Shown: positions 22,732-31,558 of the stretch, one piece after another
How positions within the stretch are numbered: the stretch's first letter is position 1
Layout of the letters: every line of letters begins with the position of its first letter
Source of the DNA: Streptomyces durocortorensis
Lineage (GTDB): Bacteria; Actinomycetota; Actinomycetes; Streptomycetales; Streptomycetaceae
Length of the DNA: 64,000 bases
NCBI RefSeq assembly: GCF_031760065.1
Contig: NZ_CP134500.1
Location: 4,030,001 to 4,094,000 of the forward strand
Reading direction: 5' to 3'
Translations under genes and position numbers: made by a program
Notes under the pieces: model-generated
Told to the model about the DNA's origin: nothing
The model's input: only the letters and a program-made list of their open reading frames with translations
Database searches by the model: none

Positions 22732-24101
22732 GCGCCCAGGGGGCGCCCGGCCACGGGTGACGCGGGGCGGGAGCGCGGTGCGCTGCCGCCCCGCCGTCGT
22801 GTCCGCTCCGGGTCCCGGCCCAGCAGCAGTACCGCCACGTCGTCCGTCAGCTCGCCACCGTTCAGCTCCCGGACCTCGGTGACCGCCGCCTCCAGCAGCT
22901 CCTCGCCGGCCAGGCCCTGCTCCAGCCGCTCGTTGACCATGGCGACCATGCCGTCCTGGCCGAGGCGCTCGCTGCCGCCCGTCCCCACGCGGCCCTCGAT
23001 CAGGCCGTCCGTGTACATCATCAGGCTCCAGGACCCGCCCAGCTCGACCTGCCTGCGCGGCCACCTCGCCCGGGGCAGCAGACCCAGTGCCGGGCCGCCG
23101 TCCTCGTAGGGGAGCAGCCGGGCCGGCTGCCCGCGGCGGGCGAGCAGCGGGGCGGGGTGACCGGCCAGGCACAGCCCGGCCCGGCGCCCGTCGGGCGCGA
23201 TGTCGACGGTGCAGAGCGTCGCGAAGATCTCCTCGCTCTGGCGTTCGTGCTCCAGCACCTGCTGGAGCGTGGACAGCAGCTCGTCCCCGCACAGCCCGGC
23301 CAGGGTCAGCGCCCGCCAGGCGATCCGCAGCTCGACGCCGAGCGCCGCCTCGTCCGGGCCGTGCCCGCAGACGTCGCCGATCATCGCGTGCACCGTGCCG
23401 TCCGGGGTGCGCACGGTGTCGTAGAAGTCGCCGCCGAGAAGGGCGCGGCTGCGGCCGGGGCGGTAGCGGGCGGCGAAGCTCAGGTCGGAACCGTCCAGCA
23501 GGGGGGTGGGCAGCAGGCCGCGTTCCAGGCGGGCGTTCTCCTGGGCGCGCAGCCGGGACTCGGTCAGCTGGTGCTGAGCGATGTCGGCGCGCTTGCGCTC
23601 CACGGCGTACCGGATGGCCCGGCTCAGGACGCGCGCGTCCAGCTCGCCCCGGAAGAGGTAGTCCTGCGCCCCGACCCGTACCGCCTCGGCCGCCAGCTCC
23701 GTGTCGTCCCGCGCGGTGAGCGCGAGCACCGCGTGCAGCGGGGCGATGCGGAGTACGTGGGTGAGGGCCGCCAGCTCGTCGGCCCGCCCGGAGACGGGCT
23801 CGGGCCGTTCGGAGGCGGGCTGGGGCCGCTCACCGGCTTCGGGGGCCGCCGGTCCCGCGCCCGTGACCGGCAGCGCGAGGTCCAGCAGGATGCAGTCGAC
23901 GTCGTCCGTGAGCAGCCGCCCGGCCTCGGTGAGGTTGCGGGCGGTACGGATACGGACCCGGGTTCCGGCGGCTGCCGAGAGCTCGGGGACGGTGATGGTG
24001 GTGCCCGCCGGGTCGTCCTCGATCAACAGCAGGGTGAGGTCGGCGCCATAGGTGGTCTCCGCAGCGGGAACGGCGCGTTGCTGCGGTACGGGTACGGGCA
24101 T
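22713..24101 (-). CDS. Receiver domain-SpoIIE (PP2C) phosphatase
   Basis: 462 residues. The N-terminal receiver-like domain (about 20-165) has the phospho-acceptor strand CILLDLALP, but an extra Pro/Glu/Ala-rich loop of about 30 residues follows it (GPAAPEAGERPQ...), and the usual Lys of the fifth strand is Arg (YLFRGEL). A short linker (RADIAQHQLTESRLRAQEN) leads to a PP2C/SpoIIE domain with GGDFYDTVRT, GDVCGHGPDEA and MMYTDGLIEGR; its metal-binding Asp residues are present. It probably dephosphorylates an anti-anti-sigma factor. The degenerate receiver may sense something other than phosphorylation; inference. Overlaps DUF2516 at the 3' end. Confidence 0.88.
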   Translation of the reverse strand: MPVPVPQQRAVPAAETTYGADLTLLLIEDDPAGTTITVPELSAAAGTRVRIRTARNLTEAGRLLTDDVDCILLDLALPVTGAGPAAPEAGERPQPASERPEPVSGRADELAALTHVLRIAPLHAVLALTARDDTELAAEAVRVGAQDYLFRGELDARVLSRAIRYAVERKRADIAQHQLTESRLRAQENARLERGLLPTPLLDGSDLSFAARYRPGRSRALLGGDFYDTVRTPDGTVHAMIGDVCGHGPDEAALGVELRIAWRALTLAGLCGDELLSTLQQVLEHERQSEEIFATLCTVDIAPDGRRAGLCLAGHPAPLLARRGQPARLLPYEDGGPALGLLPRARWPRRQVELGGSWSLMMYTDGLIEGRVGTGGSERLGQDGMVAMVNERLEQGLAGEELLEAAVTEVRELNGGELTDDVAVLLLGRDPERTRRRGGSAPRSRPASPVAGRPLGAQRPPL

Positions 24102-24419
24102 CGGTTCGGGTTTCCTTCCCTCCCCCGAGGGTGCGGCGGAACGCCGATCGACGCACCGCCAGTCGGGGACGATAGCGGCACACGGCGGGGGAAAGGAATG
24201 GCACGCGGAAAGCGGCCGCTGTCATATGCGGCGCCATAAGCCGCGTCCTGACACGGATCCGGCGCGATGGGCCGTCGTACGGGCCGGGAAGGGCCCATGA
24301 CGAACATCACCCGCCCGTGAACGGCCGCGTGGCCCGGCTCACATGGGCCGGGAGCCACCGCTCACGACGGCTGCCCGCTGCTTGCTGCGCCTACTCGTTG
24401 GGCTCGATGCCTGCTGCGC
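24102..24419. other. Gap of 318 bases between two reverse-strand genes
   Basis: Contains the promoter region of the PP2C gene at its right edge and a 3' duplication next to the NlpC gene. No coding frame with a motif was seen; a 13-codon ORF at 24198 is not supported. Confidence 0.45.
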
Positions 24420-24424
24420 CTACT
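24384..24424. repeat. Partial duplication at the stop of the NlpC/P60 gene
   Basis: ctgcgcctact occurs at about 24384-24394 and again 29 bases to the right where it contains the gene's stop codon (cta at 24420-24422). The flanking bases ttgctg/cctgctg are also alike, so this looks like a small duplication that copied the end of the gene. Confidence 0.6.
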
Positions 24425-25511
24425 TGTCGGGGCGGACCACGCCGAGGATCTTCATCGAGCCCGCGCCCGCCAGGGTGACGTTGCGGCCGGGGCGCGGGGA
24501 GTGGACGATCGCGCCGTCGCCGACGTACATCCCGACATGGCTGGCGTCGGCGTGGTAAATGATCAGGTCGCCGGGGCGCATGTCCCGGATGTCGATGCGC
24601 GGCAGCAGCCGCCACTGCTCCTGCGAGGTGCGCGGGATCGGCCGCTTCGCGGCCAGCCACGCCTGGGACGTCAGGCCCGAGCAGTCGTACGAGCCGGGGC
24701 CCTCGGCTCCCCAGACGTACGGCTTGCCTATCTGCGCGGTCGCGAAGGCCACCGCGGCCTGGCCGGCCTTGCTCGCCTCGCCGCTGACCTCCTTGATCGC
24801 GCCTGAGGAGAGCCAGGCGGTCTGCGCCTTGTTCGCGGCGTCCTGTTCCAGCTGGCGCAGCCGGTCGCGCTCCTTCTTCTCCAGCTGCGACTCAAGCTTC
24901 TTCGCCGCCGCTATCTGGGCGTTGATCTTCTTCTTGGCCTTGGCCTGCTTGACCCGGTTCGCTTCCAGCTTCTCCCAGTTGGCGCTGGCGTCCTGGGTGT
25001 ACAGCTCCAGGTCCTTCTGCGTCTGGTTCAGCTCGGTCAGGAGCGACTTGGACGCCTGCTGGCTCTGCCGGACCTTGTTGATCCCGTCGAGGAAGAGCTT
25101 CGGGTCGTTGCTGAGGGCCAGCTGGGCGCCGGGCGGTAGACCGCCGTTGCGGTACTGCTCGCGGGCCTGGGCGCCCGCCCGGTCCTTCAGCGCGGCGATG
25201 CGCGCCTGGCCGTCGACGATCGCCTTGGCCAGCTTCACGATCTCGCCGGACTGCTTCTTCGTCTGCTCCTCGGCGAGGTTGTACGCGTCCGTCGCCGCGC
25301 CCGCCTTCCGGTACAGCGTCTCGATCTGCTCGCGGACCTTCTCCAGGTCCGCGTTGGAGTACCGGGAAGGAGAGGAGTCGGCCGGGGAAGAGGCGGCCGG
25401 GGACGGCGAAGGGTTCGGAGCCGGGGCGGCCATGGCCTGAACCGGGGCCGTCAGCAGGGCCAGCGCACAGACCAGCGTGATCGCGGCAGTGGCACAGTGG
25501 CGTCGGTTCAC
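24420..25511 (-). CDS. Secreted NlpC/P60 peptidoglycan hydrolase
   Basis: 363 residues from a GTG with aaggggagctc upstream. Signal peptide: basic start (MNRRHCATAA) and a hydrophobic stretch to about residue 28, cleaving after VQAMA. Residues about 45-225 form a long coiled coil (SNADLEKVREQIETLYRK ...). The C-terminal ~115 residues are an NlpC/P60 (C40) domain: YDCSGLTSQAW supplies the Cys, SHVGMYVGDG the first His and IVHSPRPGR the second. It should cleave D-Glu-type peptide bonds in peptidoglycan stems, as in RipA-type proteins. In streptomycetes some such genes have a c-di-AMP riboswitch; I could not see one here. Confidence 0.92.
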   Translation of the reverse strand: MNRRHCATAAITLVCALALLTAPVQAMAAPAPNPSPSPAASSPADSSPSRYSNADLEKVREQIETLYRKAGAATDAYNLAEEQTKKQSGEIVKLAKAIVDGQARIAALKDRAGAQAREQYRNGGLPPGAQLALSNDPKLFLDGINKVRQSQQASKSLLTELNQTQKDLELYTQDASANWEKLEANRVKQAKAKKKINAQIAAAKKLESQLEKKERDRLRQLEQDAANKAQTAWLSSGAIKEVSGEASKAGQAAVAFATAQIGKPYVWGAEGPGSYDCSGLTSQAWLAAKRPIPRTSQEQWRLLPRIDIRDMRPGDLIIYHADASHVGMYVGDGAIVHSPRPGRNVTLAGAGSMKILGVVRPDK

Positions 25512-25902
25512 GAGCTCCCCTTCCGGGTCGGTTCTCCGGGCTCGCCTCCAGGTGAAGGCGACTCAGCCGATATTGGCGGCAATGACAGCGATGGCGGACA
25601 ACTGTGGCAATGGTGACAATCAAGCTGAATGCGAGAAAGTCAACCGAAGCCGGGTAACGCACATCTGACTTACCGTCAGTAACTTTTCGACAACGTCGCG
25701 ATCGTGCCATGTCGCCTCGTAAAGCAACAGGGGCAGACGCCACCTGTCGCGTCACATACCGCCTGTTCCGGGGCACTTCGCCCTACGGATGCCGCCGCGC
25801 GTGCCCGATTCCGTCCTTCGTCCCCCCTCCCCATCACAAGGGACGAACGATGATCCCCCGGCGTTCCCGGAACGGGCTGGTTCCGTCCTTTCGGGCGGTT
25901 GT
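25512..25902. other. Gap of 391 bases with the NlpC promoter region
   Basis: The left part (25560-25700) is less GC-rich and holds the likely reverse-strand promoter of the peptidoglycan hydrolase. I looked for ydaO riboswitch landmarks and did not find a convincing match. The right part holds nothing I can name. Confidence 0.4.
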
Positions 25903-26688
25903 TCAGTGGCCGCCCGGCCGCAGGGCGTCCCACGCCACCGTGACCTCGCCCTGGCGCCACCGCCGTACCCCGTCCGTCACCGGCCAGTCGCCCGCCACCG
26001 CCCGCACCGCCGCGATCCAGCGCTGCCGGGCGCCGAGCGAGGCGTAGGGGGAGGCCGCCGCCCAGGCCCGGTCGAAGTCCCGCAGGAAGGCGTGGACCGG
26101 CTCGCCCGGGACGTTGCGGTGGATCAGCGCCTTCGGCAGGCGCTCCGCCAGGTCCGATGGGCGGTCCAACGAGCCGAGCCGGGTGGCGAAGGTGACCGTG
26201 CGCGGGCCTTCCCGCCCCAGGGCCACCCAGACGTGCCGCCGCCCGATCTCGTCGCAGGTGCCCTCCACCAGCAGCCCGTCCGGGGCGAGGCGGGAGCACA
26301 GCCGCGCCCAGACCTCGGCGACCCGCTCCTCGTCGTACTGGCGCAGCACGTTCGCCGCCCGGATCAGCGTGGGCCGGACCTCCAGCGGGACCTCGAAGCC
26401 GCCGTGGACGAAGGTGAGGCCCTCTCGGGCGTACGGCTGCGCGGCGGCGACCCGCCCCGGGTCGATCTCGATGCCCGCCACCGCGGTGCGCGGTTCGGCG
26501 GTGCGCAGGCGGTCCAGCAGCTCCACGGCGGTCCAGGGGGCGGCCCCGTACCCGAGATCGGCGGCCACGGGGGTCGCGGCGCGGCGCAGGACCGGGCCGT
26601 GCACGGCGGCGATCCAGCGGTCCATGCGGCGCAGCCGGTTCGGGTTGGTCGTCCCGCGGGTGGCGGTGCCGATGGGGCGCTGGCGCAT
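25903..26688 (-). CDS. Class I SAM-dependent methyltransferase
   Basis: 261 residues with a SAM motif I-like segment ADLGYGAAPWTAVEL (about residue 43) and an acidic end of strand 2 (AGIEIDPGRV). Later motifs are RAANVLRQYDEERVAEVW and GLLVEGTCDEIGRRHVWVAL. The glycine motif is DLGYGAAP rather than the classical E/DxGxGxG, as in other members of this Streptomyces family. The target is unknown. It is divergent from mshA, a conserved arrangement, with a 30-base duplication between the genes. Confidence 0.82.
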   Translation of the reverse strand: MRQRPIGTATRGTTNPNRLRRMDRWIAAVHGPVLRRAATPVAADLGYGAAPWTAVELLDRLRTAEPRTAVAGIEIDPGRVAAAQPYAREGLTFVHGGFEVPLEVRPTLIRAANVLRQYDEERVAEVWARLCSRLAPDGLLVEGTCDEIGRRHVWVALGREGPRTVTFATRLGSLDRPSDLAERLPKALIHRNVPGEPVHAFLRDFDRAWAAASPYASLGARQRWIAAVRAVAGDWPVTDGVRRWRQGEVTVAWDALRPGGH

Positions 26689-26744
26689 GAGTCGAGCGTA
26701 TGCGACGAGGTGAGAGGGGTGCTCACCGCACGATGCGCCTCCCG

Positions 26745-26804
26745 GTGACGTGGCGAGGCCCGCCGCCCGGCAGCGTGACGTGGCGAGGCGCGCCGCCCGG
26801 CAGC
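26745..26804. repeat. 30-base tandem duplication upstream of mshA
   Basis: Two copies, 26745-26774 and 26775-26804, differing only at one base (gaggcccgcc against gaggcgcgcc). They lie between the divergent methyltransferase and mshA starts, ending 122 bases before mshA. The right edge is followed by an AT-richer stretch (taatgatttggcaaa) that may be the core promoter. Confidence 0.85.
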
Positions 26805-26926
26805 GTAATGATTTGGCAAAGCGGAAATGAAAGGCGGCCTTCCGCTGTTCTCGCCCTTCGGAGGGGCCCTACGCCCCTCCCCACGGCATGCCCCGAGTGA
26901 GGCCCTGAGCGAGGAGGACCGACGAC

Positions 26927-28318
26927 GTGAGCCAGTACGTCTCCCGGCTCGGCTCCGCCCGCTCCGCGGCGCGCATCCGGTTCCCCGGCGGTTTCCCCGG
27001 GTCCTCCCGCAGGCCGCGCCGCATCGCGATGCTCTCCGTGCACACGTCCCCGCTGCACCAGCCCGGTACGGGCGACGCGGGCGGGATGAACGTGTACATC
27101 GTCGAGCTGGCCAAGCGGCTCGCCGCGATCAATATCGAGGTCGAGGTCTTCACCCGGGCGACCACCGGCTCGCTGCCCCCCGCCGTCGAGCTGGCCCCGG
27201 GCGTTCTGGTCCGGCATGTCGACGCCGGGCCGTACGAGGGGCTCGCCAAGGAGGACCTGCCCGCCCAGCTCTGTGCCTTCACGCACGGCGTGATGCAGGC
27301 CTGGGCCGGTCAGCGCCCCGGCTACTACGACCTCGTGCACTCCCACTACTGGCTCTCCGGCCAGGTCGGCTGGCTCGCCGCCCAGCGCTGGGGCGTCCCG
27401 CTCGTCCACGCCATGCACACCATGGCCAAGGTCAAGAACGCCGCGCTCGCCGAGGGCGACACCCCCGAGCCGCCCGCCCGCGTCATCGGCGAGACCCAGA
27501 TCGTGAACGCCTCCGACCGGCTGATCGCCAACACCGCCGAGGAGGCCGCCGAGCTGGTCCGCTTCTACGACGCGGACCCGGCCGCCGTCGCCGTCGTGCA
27601 CCCCGGCGTCAACCTGGACCGCTTTCGCCCCTTCCCCAAGGGCTCCGACACGTTCCGTCCCCGGGATGCCCCATCCGCCCGCGCCGCCGCGCGGGCCCGC
27701 CTCGGCCTGCCGCAGGACGCGCTGATCCCGCTCTTCGCGGGCCGCATCCAGCCGCTGAAGGCCCCCGACGTGCTGCTGCGCGCGGTGGCGGTGCTGCTGG
27801 ACCGGGACCCGTCCCTGCGCTCCCGGATCGTGGTGCCCGTGGTGGGCGGGCCCAGCGGCAGCGGGCTCACGAAGCCCGAGGGGCTCCAGAAGCTGGCCGC
27901 CCGCCTCGGCATCGCCGACGTCGTACGCTTCCACCCGCCGGTGGGCCAGGACCGGCTGGCGGACTGGTTCCGGGCCGCGTCCGTGCTGGTCATGCCGTCG
28001 TACAGCGAGTCCTTCGGCCTGGTCGCCATCGAGGCCCAGGCGGCCGGCACCCCGGTCGTCGCGGCGTCCGTCGGCGGACTGCCGGTGGCGGTGCGCGACG
28101 AGGTCAGCGGCTTCCTGATACCGGGGCACGAGCCGGAGGCGTACGCCCGCGCGCTCGGGCGGTTCGCGGACGCGCCGGAGCTCGTCGAGCGGATGGGGGC
28201 GGCCGCGGCGGCGCACGCCCAGTCCTTCGGCTGGGACACGGCCGCCTCGGCGACCGCCGACGTGTACACGGCCGCGCTGACCGACCACCGCCGCCGGGCG
28301 CGTACACACCACGGCTGA
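26927..28318 (+). CDS. mshA: D-inositol-3-phosphate glycosyltransferase (mycothiol pathway)
   Basis: 463 residues, GT-B fold. Key motifs: [20 protein letters not shown] near the start (acceptor-binding loop), [11 protein letters not shown], and donor-site residues [33 protein letters not shown] and [13 protein letters not shown]. MshA transfers GlcNAc from UDP-GlcNAc to 1-L-myo-inositol-1-phosphate, the first step of mycothiol synthesis. GTG at 26927 after gaggaccgacgac. An Arg/Pro-rich leader of about 30 residues precedes the catalytic domain, as in other streptomycetes. Followed by a YbjN gene. Confidence 0.96.
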   Translation: MSQYVSRLGSARSAARIRFPGGFPGSSRRPRRIAMLSVHTSPLHQPGTGDAGGMNVYIVELAKRLAAINIEVEVFTRATTGSLPPAVELAPGVLVRHVDAGPYEGLAKEDLPAQLCAFTHGVMQAWAGQRPGYYDLVHSHYWLSGQVGWLAAQRWGVPLVHAMHTMAKVKNAALAEGDTPEPPARVIGETQIVNASDRLIANTAEEAAELVRFYDADPAAVAVVHPGVNLDRFRPFPKGSDTFRPRDAPSARAAARARLGLPQDALIPLFAGRIQPLKAPDVLLRAVAVLLDRDPSLRSRIVVPVVGGPSGSGLTKPEGLQKLAARLGIADVVRFHPPVGQDRLADWFRAASVLVMPSYSESFGLVAIEAQAAGTPVVAASVGGLPVAVRDEVSGFLIPGHEPEAYARALGRFADAPELVERMGAAAAAHAQSFGWDTAASATADVYTAALTDHRRRARTHHG

Positions 28319-28359
28319 GCACATCTGCTGCCCGTCCGGGGCTGACGTACGCTCGTCGC

Positions 28360-28878
28360 ATGGCTGACGTACCCGACGAAACAGCAGCGGCCCAGGTCAT
28401 CGAGGCGACGCTGGACGATGCCGGGCTCGCCTGGGAGAGCCCCGCGCCCGGCAACTACGTGGTGACGCTGCCCGGCACCCGCAAGCTGTCGACGACCTGT
28501 TCGCTCATCGTCGGCAAGCACTCCCTCTCGCTCAACGCCTTCGTCGTCCGGCACCCCGACGAGAACGACGCCGGGGTGCACCGCTGGCTTCTGGAGCGCA
28601 ACCTCCGCCTCTTCGGCGTGAGTTACGCGATCGACCCGCTCGGCGACGTCTACCTGGTCGGCAAGCTGCCGTTGTCGGTGGTCACCCCCGAGGAGCTGGA
28701 CCGGCTGCTCGGTACGGTGCTGGAGGCGGCCGACGGCGCATTCAACACCCTCCTGGAGCTCGGTTTCGCCGACTCGATCCGCAAGGAGTACGAGTGGCGG
28801 GTGTCGCGCGGGGAGTCCACGCGGAACCTGGACGCCTTCAGCCACCTGATCCAGCGTCCGTCCGGCGGCGCCTCGTAG
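28360..28878 (+). CDS. YbjN-domain protein
   Basis: 172 residues with the YbjN (tetratricopeptide-like sensory) fold: AQVIEATLDDAGLAWESPAP, then YVVTLPGTRKLSTTCSLIVG and DAGVHRWLLERNLRLFGVSY. YbjN proteins are linked with type III secretion chaperone-like folds and stress responses but have no clear activity. The ATG at 28360 follows gctcgtcgc and 41 bases after the mshA stop. The pairing with mshA is conserved in streptomycetes, so a role related to thiol or oxidative stress is plausible but unproven. Confidence 0.83.
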   Translation: MADVPDETAAAQVIEATLDDAGLAWESPAPGNYVVTLPGTRKLSTTCSLIVGKHSLSLNAFVVRHPDENDAGVHRWLLERNLRLFGVSYAIDPLGDVYLVGKLPLSVVTPEELDRLLGTVLEAADGAFNTLLELGFADSIRKEYEWRVSRGESTRNLDAFSHLIQRPSGGAS

Positions 28879-29096
28879 CGGCGTGGGCAACGGCAACTCC
28901 GGTACACGGCGGCGGCGCCACCCGTACGTTCACCGGGTGATCACATCAGAATCACGATCACGGGGGAGTGCCATCGGGTGAGCCATCGCTCGGGCGTTCG
29001 ATCGTAAAGTGGGGATCACTGCGACGGTCCGTCCCAGACGGCGTCGAAGTGCCGACGGGGGAAGGGCGGTTGCTCCCCGAACCGGAGAGAAGAACC

Positions 29097-29912
29097 ATGC
29101 GCGCCACTGCCGTACGCCGTACCGCCCTCGCCGCCTGCGCGGCGTCCCTCACCCTGCTGGCCACCGCCTGCGGCGGCTCGTCCGACGCCGACGCGGGCGA
29201 CGGGAAGAACGACAAGGGCGGTGCCGCGAACGGCAGCAGCTCGGCTCCGGAGGCCCCGGCCCCGGCCAAGGCGCTCACCGCCGCCGAGCTGGAGAAGGCG
29301 ACTCTCGCCCAGGGTGATGTGGAGGGCCACAAGGTCGCCAAGGCGGGCCCGGACGACGAGGTCCCGGCGGACGCCGTCAAGGTCGACAAGGAGGCCTGCC
29401 TTCCCGTGGCCCACGCCATGTACGGCGTGGCGCAGGAGGGTTCGGTGGCCACCACGAAGCGCAAGGTCGTCAGCGAGCCGAAGACCGACGGCGAGAAGCC
29501 GCTGGAGGAGCTGACGGACGGCGGGGTCGAGGACGCGCTGAAGGCCGCGTTCGACCTGACGTCCACGTTCGTCGCGCTGACCTCGTACGACAAGACGGCG
29601 GGCCCCGACGCGTTCGCCGCGCTGAAGAAGGCCGCAGTGGACTGCGCGGGCGGCTTCACCGTCACGATCGCAGGAGTGCCGACCAAGGTCGCCTCGATCG
29701 CGGAGGAGAAGGTCAGCGGTGGCGACGAGTCGGCGGCCTGGACGGTCACGGCCGAGGACGACGGCGACACGGTCCCGTTCAAGCTGGTGGCGCTGCGCAA
29801 GGAGGGCACGGTGGCGACGTTCTACGCCTTCAACCTGGCGGCCGGGGGCGGCGGTTCGAAGTTCGAGGTGCCGACGGAGGTCGTGGCGGCGCAGGACAAG
29901 AAGCTGGCCTGA
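29097..29912 (+). CDS. Putative lipoprotein of unknown function
   Basis: 271 residues. The signal peptide ends in a lipobox LLATACGGS, with Cys at about residue 25, so a lipid anchor is predicted. A Gly/Asp/Ser/Ala/Pro-rich linker (about 26-60) leads to a domain that begins LTAAELEKATLAQGDVEGH, typical of a Streptomyces lipoprotein family. Two further Cys (KEACLP and VDCAGGF) could form a disulfide. The ATG has agaagaacc. No catalytic motif seen; function unknown. Confidence 0.8.
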   Translation: MRATAVRRTALAACAASLTLLATACGGSSDADAGDGKNDKGGAANGSSSAPEAPAPAKALTAAELEKATLAQGDVEGHKVAKAGPDDEVPADAVKVDKEACLPVAHAMYGVAQEGSVATTKRKVVSEPKTDGEKPLEELTDGGVEDALKAAFDLTSTFVALTSYDKTAGPDAFAALKKAAVDCAGGFTVTIAGVPTKVASIAEEKVSGGDESAAWTVTAEDDGDTVPFKLVALRKEGTVATFYAFNLAAGGGGSKFEVPTEVVAAQDKKLA

Positions 29913-29975
29913 CGCGCACGACCGAACGCGCGCCTGCCTCTGCCTCCGCCCCTGCCCCTGTCCCTGCCGTGCTGC

Positions 29976-30218
29976 TCAGGGCAGGGGCACCAGCCGGACG
30001 ACGGTGACGGTCAGGACGGACCGGGAGACGTAGTAGAGGACGATGGCCCCGGAGACGGTCGCCTCGCGCCGGTCACGCTCGCTCTTGACGGCGGACGAGG
30101 CGTGTCCGTACGGCTCCTGACCCAGCGTGCGGGCCATCTCGTCGCGGAAGGACTCGCCGTCCCGCATCTTGGCCAGGGTGTCGTCCGCGGGCGGGGCGTA
30201 GGAGATGCGGAAGCTCAA
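29976..30218 (-). CDS. Candidate RelE/ParE-like toxin
   Basis: 80 residues from a TTG that overlaps the stop of the upstream gene (TTGA), with ggagcg 6 bases earlier. The sequence starts with a beta strand (LSFRISYAPPADDTLAKM), continues with a helix (ESFRDEMARTLGQEPYG), an Arg/Lys-rich loop (VKSERDRREATVSG) and ends in two hydrophobic strands (AIVLYYVSRSVLTVTVVRLV). This size and order fit small RelE-superfamily toxins, although the catalytic residues of RelE itself cannot be assigned. Coupling to the upstream 82-residue gene supports a toxin-antitoxin module. Alternatives: an unrelated small protein. Confidence 0.55.
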   Translation of the reverse strand: MSFRISYAPPADDTLAKMRDGESFRDEMARTLGQEPYGHASSAVKSERDRREATVSGAIVLYYVSRSVLTVTVVRLVPLP

Positions 30219-30463
30219 GCGACGCTCCGCCTCTCGGCCTCGTCCTGCGCGAGCCGGTCCAGAATCCGTTCCGCTTCGGGATCGGGGACGGCCTCCAGCA
30301 TCCAGTGACGCATGACGGCCTGAATCTCGTGCACCCCGGCCTCGTTGATCGCGAGGTTGAACTCCTCGCGTCTCTCCTCGGGCAGCGCGGCCCGGATGTC
30401 CGGGATGCTGTTGGGCACCTCGACTTCGGTACCGCCGACGAAGGTCTTCAGAGACTCGCCCAT
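30215..30463 (-). CDS. Candidate antitoxin (DUF6247-like)
   Basis: 82 residues. The ATG at 30463 has ggggagagcg ten bases upstream. The middle (SIPDIRAALPEERREEFNLA) resembles small actinobacterial proteins that precede RelE-like toxins, and the C-terminus is a charged helix (DPEAERILDRLAQDEAERR). The stop overlaps the downstream TTG start by four bases. Antitoxin-first order, small size and tight coupling are the evidence; no classical DNA-binding domain is obvious. Confidence 0.55.
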   Translation of the reverse strand: MGESLKTFVGGTEVEVPNSIPDIRAALPEERREEFNLAINEAGVHEIQAVMRHWMLEAVPDPEAERILDRLAQDEAERRSVA

Positions 30464-30753
30464 GATCGCTCTCCCCGATCTCCTTGCCCTGGAGGCACCG
30501 CGCTTCGCCGTCGCGGCCGACAAGGCCGCTGTTGGGGCAACCGTAGTACGCGGCACGGACAGTTCGGCCTCGCCGTACCTCCCGGATGTGCGTACACATG
30601 CGCGCCGCGGCCTCTGATCCGCCCCCGGATCTTCCGGTCCCTCCCCGGATCGTCCGAGTGACGACTGCTGCGACGTAGAAAAGGATCTTCCTTCGCGTCC
30701 GATGGGGTACGTTTCAGCCGTCCCCGTTTTTGATCTTGAAAGGAATCTGACGC

Positions 30754-31116
30754 ATGCTTACGACCTGGAAGAGGACGGCAGCCGCGAGTGTCTCCGCGAT
30801 AGCGGTCATGGGTATGGCGGCAGGCCCCGCCAACGCCGCCGCGGCACCGTCGGCCGCGCCCCGCGCCGCCGCGAAGTGCTACATCCACAACTGGACGGGC
30901 ACAACCCTCAACGTGCGCCAGGGCCCCGGGACGGCCTTCAAGACGATCGGGACGATCCCCAAGGGCGGCAAGCTGCCCTGCGGCGTCAACGCGGACAGCA
31001 GCACGAGCGGGGGCAAGTACACCTCGTGCGGTGGTGGCAGCTGGTGGCTGACGGTGAAGATCAACAAGCAGGACGGCTGGGTGGCCGGGGAATGTGTCGC
31101 CATCGGCGCCAGCTGA
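30754..31116 (+). CDS. Secreted SH3b-domain protein
   Basis: 120 residues. A Sec signal peptide (TTWKRTAAASVSAIAVMGMA) ends at PANA, about residue 28. The mature domain is a bacterial SH3b: NVRQGPGTAFKTIGTIPKGG, with WW and GWVAGECVAI closing it. Four Cys (in AKCYIH, LPCGV, TSCGG and GECV) probably form two disulfides outside the cell. SH3b domains bind peptidoglycan or metals; this one has no enzymatic partner domain. ATG at 30754 with gaaaggaatctgacgc. Upstream DNA (30690-30750) is noticeably AT-rich and may be its promoter. Confidence 0.87.
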   Translation: MLTTWKRTAAASVSAIAVMGMAAGPANAAAAPSAAPRAAAKCYIHNWTGTTLNVRQGPGTAFKTIGTIPKGGKLPCGVNADSSTSGGKYTSCGGGSWWLTVKINKQDGWVAGECVAIGAS

Positions 31117-31181
31117 TTGCGTGACACCTGCTCGCTCGTACCGGAGAGTGGCAGGGAGTGGGAGGGACGTACGTATGCGTG

Positions 31182-31391
31182 TCAGGCATCGGTCACGGCA
31201 GCGTCCGAGAGGCGTTCCCTTCGCCGCTTGACCAGATGACCGACGAGAAGCCACACGGCGTAGGCGCCGGTCGCCGCGGCCATCAGCCGGATGTACACCG
31301 GGCTGCCGGAACTCGCCGCCGTCCAGAGGCCCGACGCGGTCAGCACCCCCACGTACCCGGGTGTGTCGACGAACGCCTGCTTCTTGGCCAT
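31182..31391 (-). CDS. Small two-helix membrane protein
   Basis: 69 residues starting MAKKQAFVDTPGYVGVLTAS. Helix 1 is weak (about 13-28) and helix 2 strong (YIRLMAAATGAYAVWLLVGH, about 33-52), followed by a KRRRER positive cluster. No family recognised. The ATG at 31391 follows ggggcgg in the reverse direction; the frame stays open upstream but without a ribosome site. Function unknown. Confidence 0.6.
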   Translation of the reverse strand: MAKKQAFVDTPGYVGVLTASGLWTAASSGSPVYIRLMAAATGAYAVWLLVGHLVKRRRERLSDAAVTDA

Positions 31392-31470
31392 GGCCCCGCC
31401 CCTCACCTCACCGCCTGTCCGCTCCGCGCGTTGTTCCACGCGGCATGCGACAGGAGCCCGGCACAGCGCC

Positions 31471-31511
31471 GCGCCCCCGGCCCGACGGATGAACCGTCGG
31501 GCCGGGGGCGC
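31471..31511 (-). terminator. 18-base-pair terminator of gpmA
   Basis: Perfect arms gcgcccccggcccgacgg (31471-31488) and ccgtcgggccgggggcgc (31494-31511), loop atgaa. It lies 48 bases downstream of the reverse-strand gpmA stop. Confidence 0.8.
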
Positions 31512-31558
31512 GGCGACTAGCGCGTGCGGGCTGCCGCGTACGGACTACCGCCTGCGGG

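Noticed and set aside
24198..24239. 13-codon ORF near the PP2C promoter
   Set aside because: Too short, and a suitable ribosome site or conservation cannot be shown.
25512..25740. Possible c-di-AMP (ydaO) riboswitch ahead of the NlpC/P60 gene
   Set aside because: The conserved landmarks of the riboswitch are not recognisable in the reverse-strand leader.
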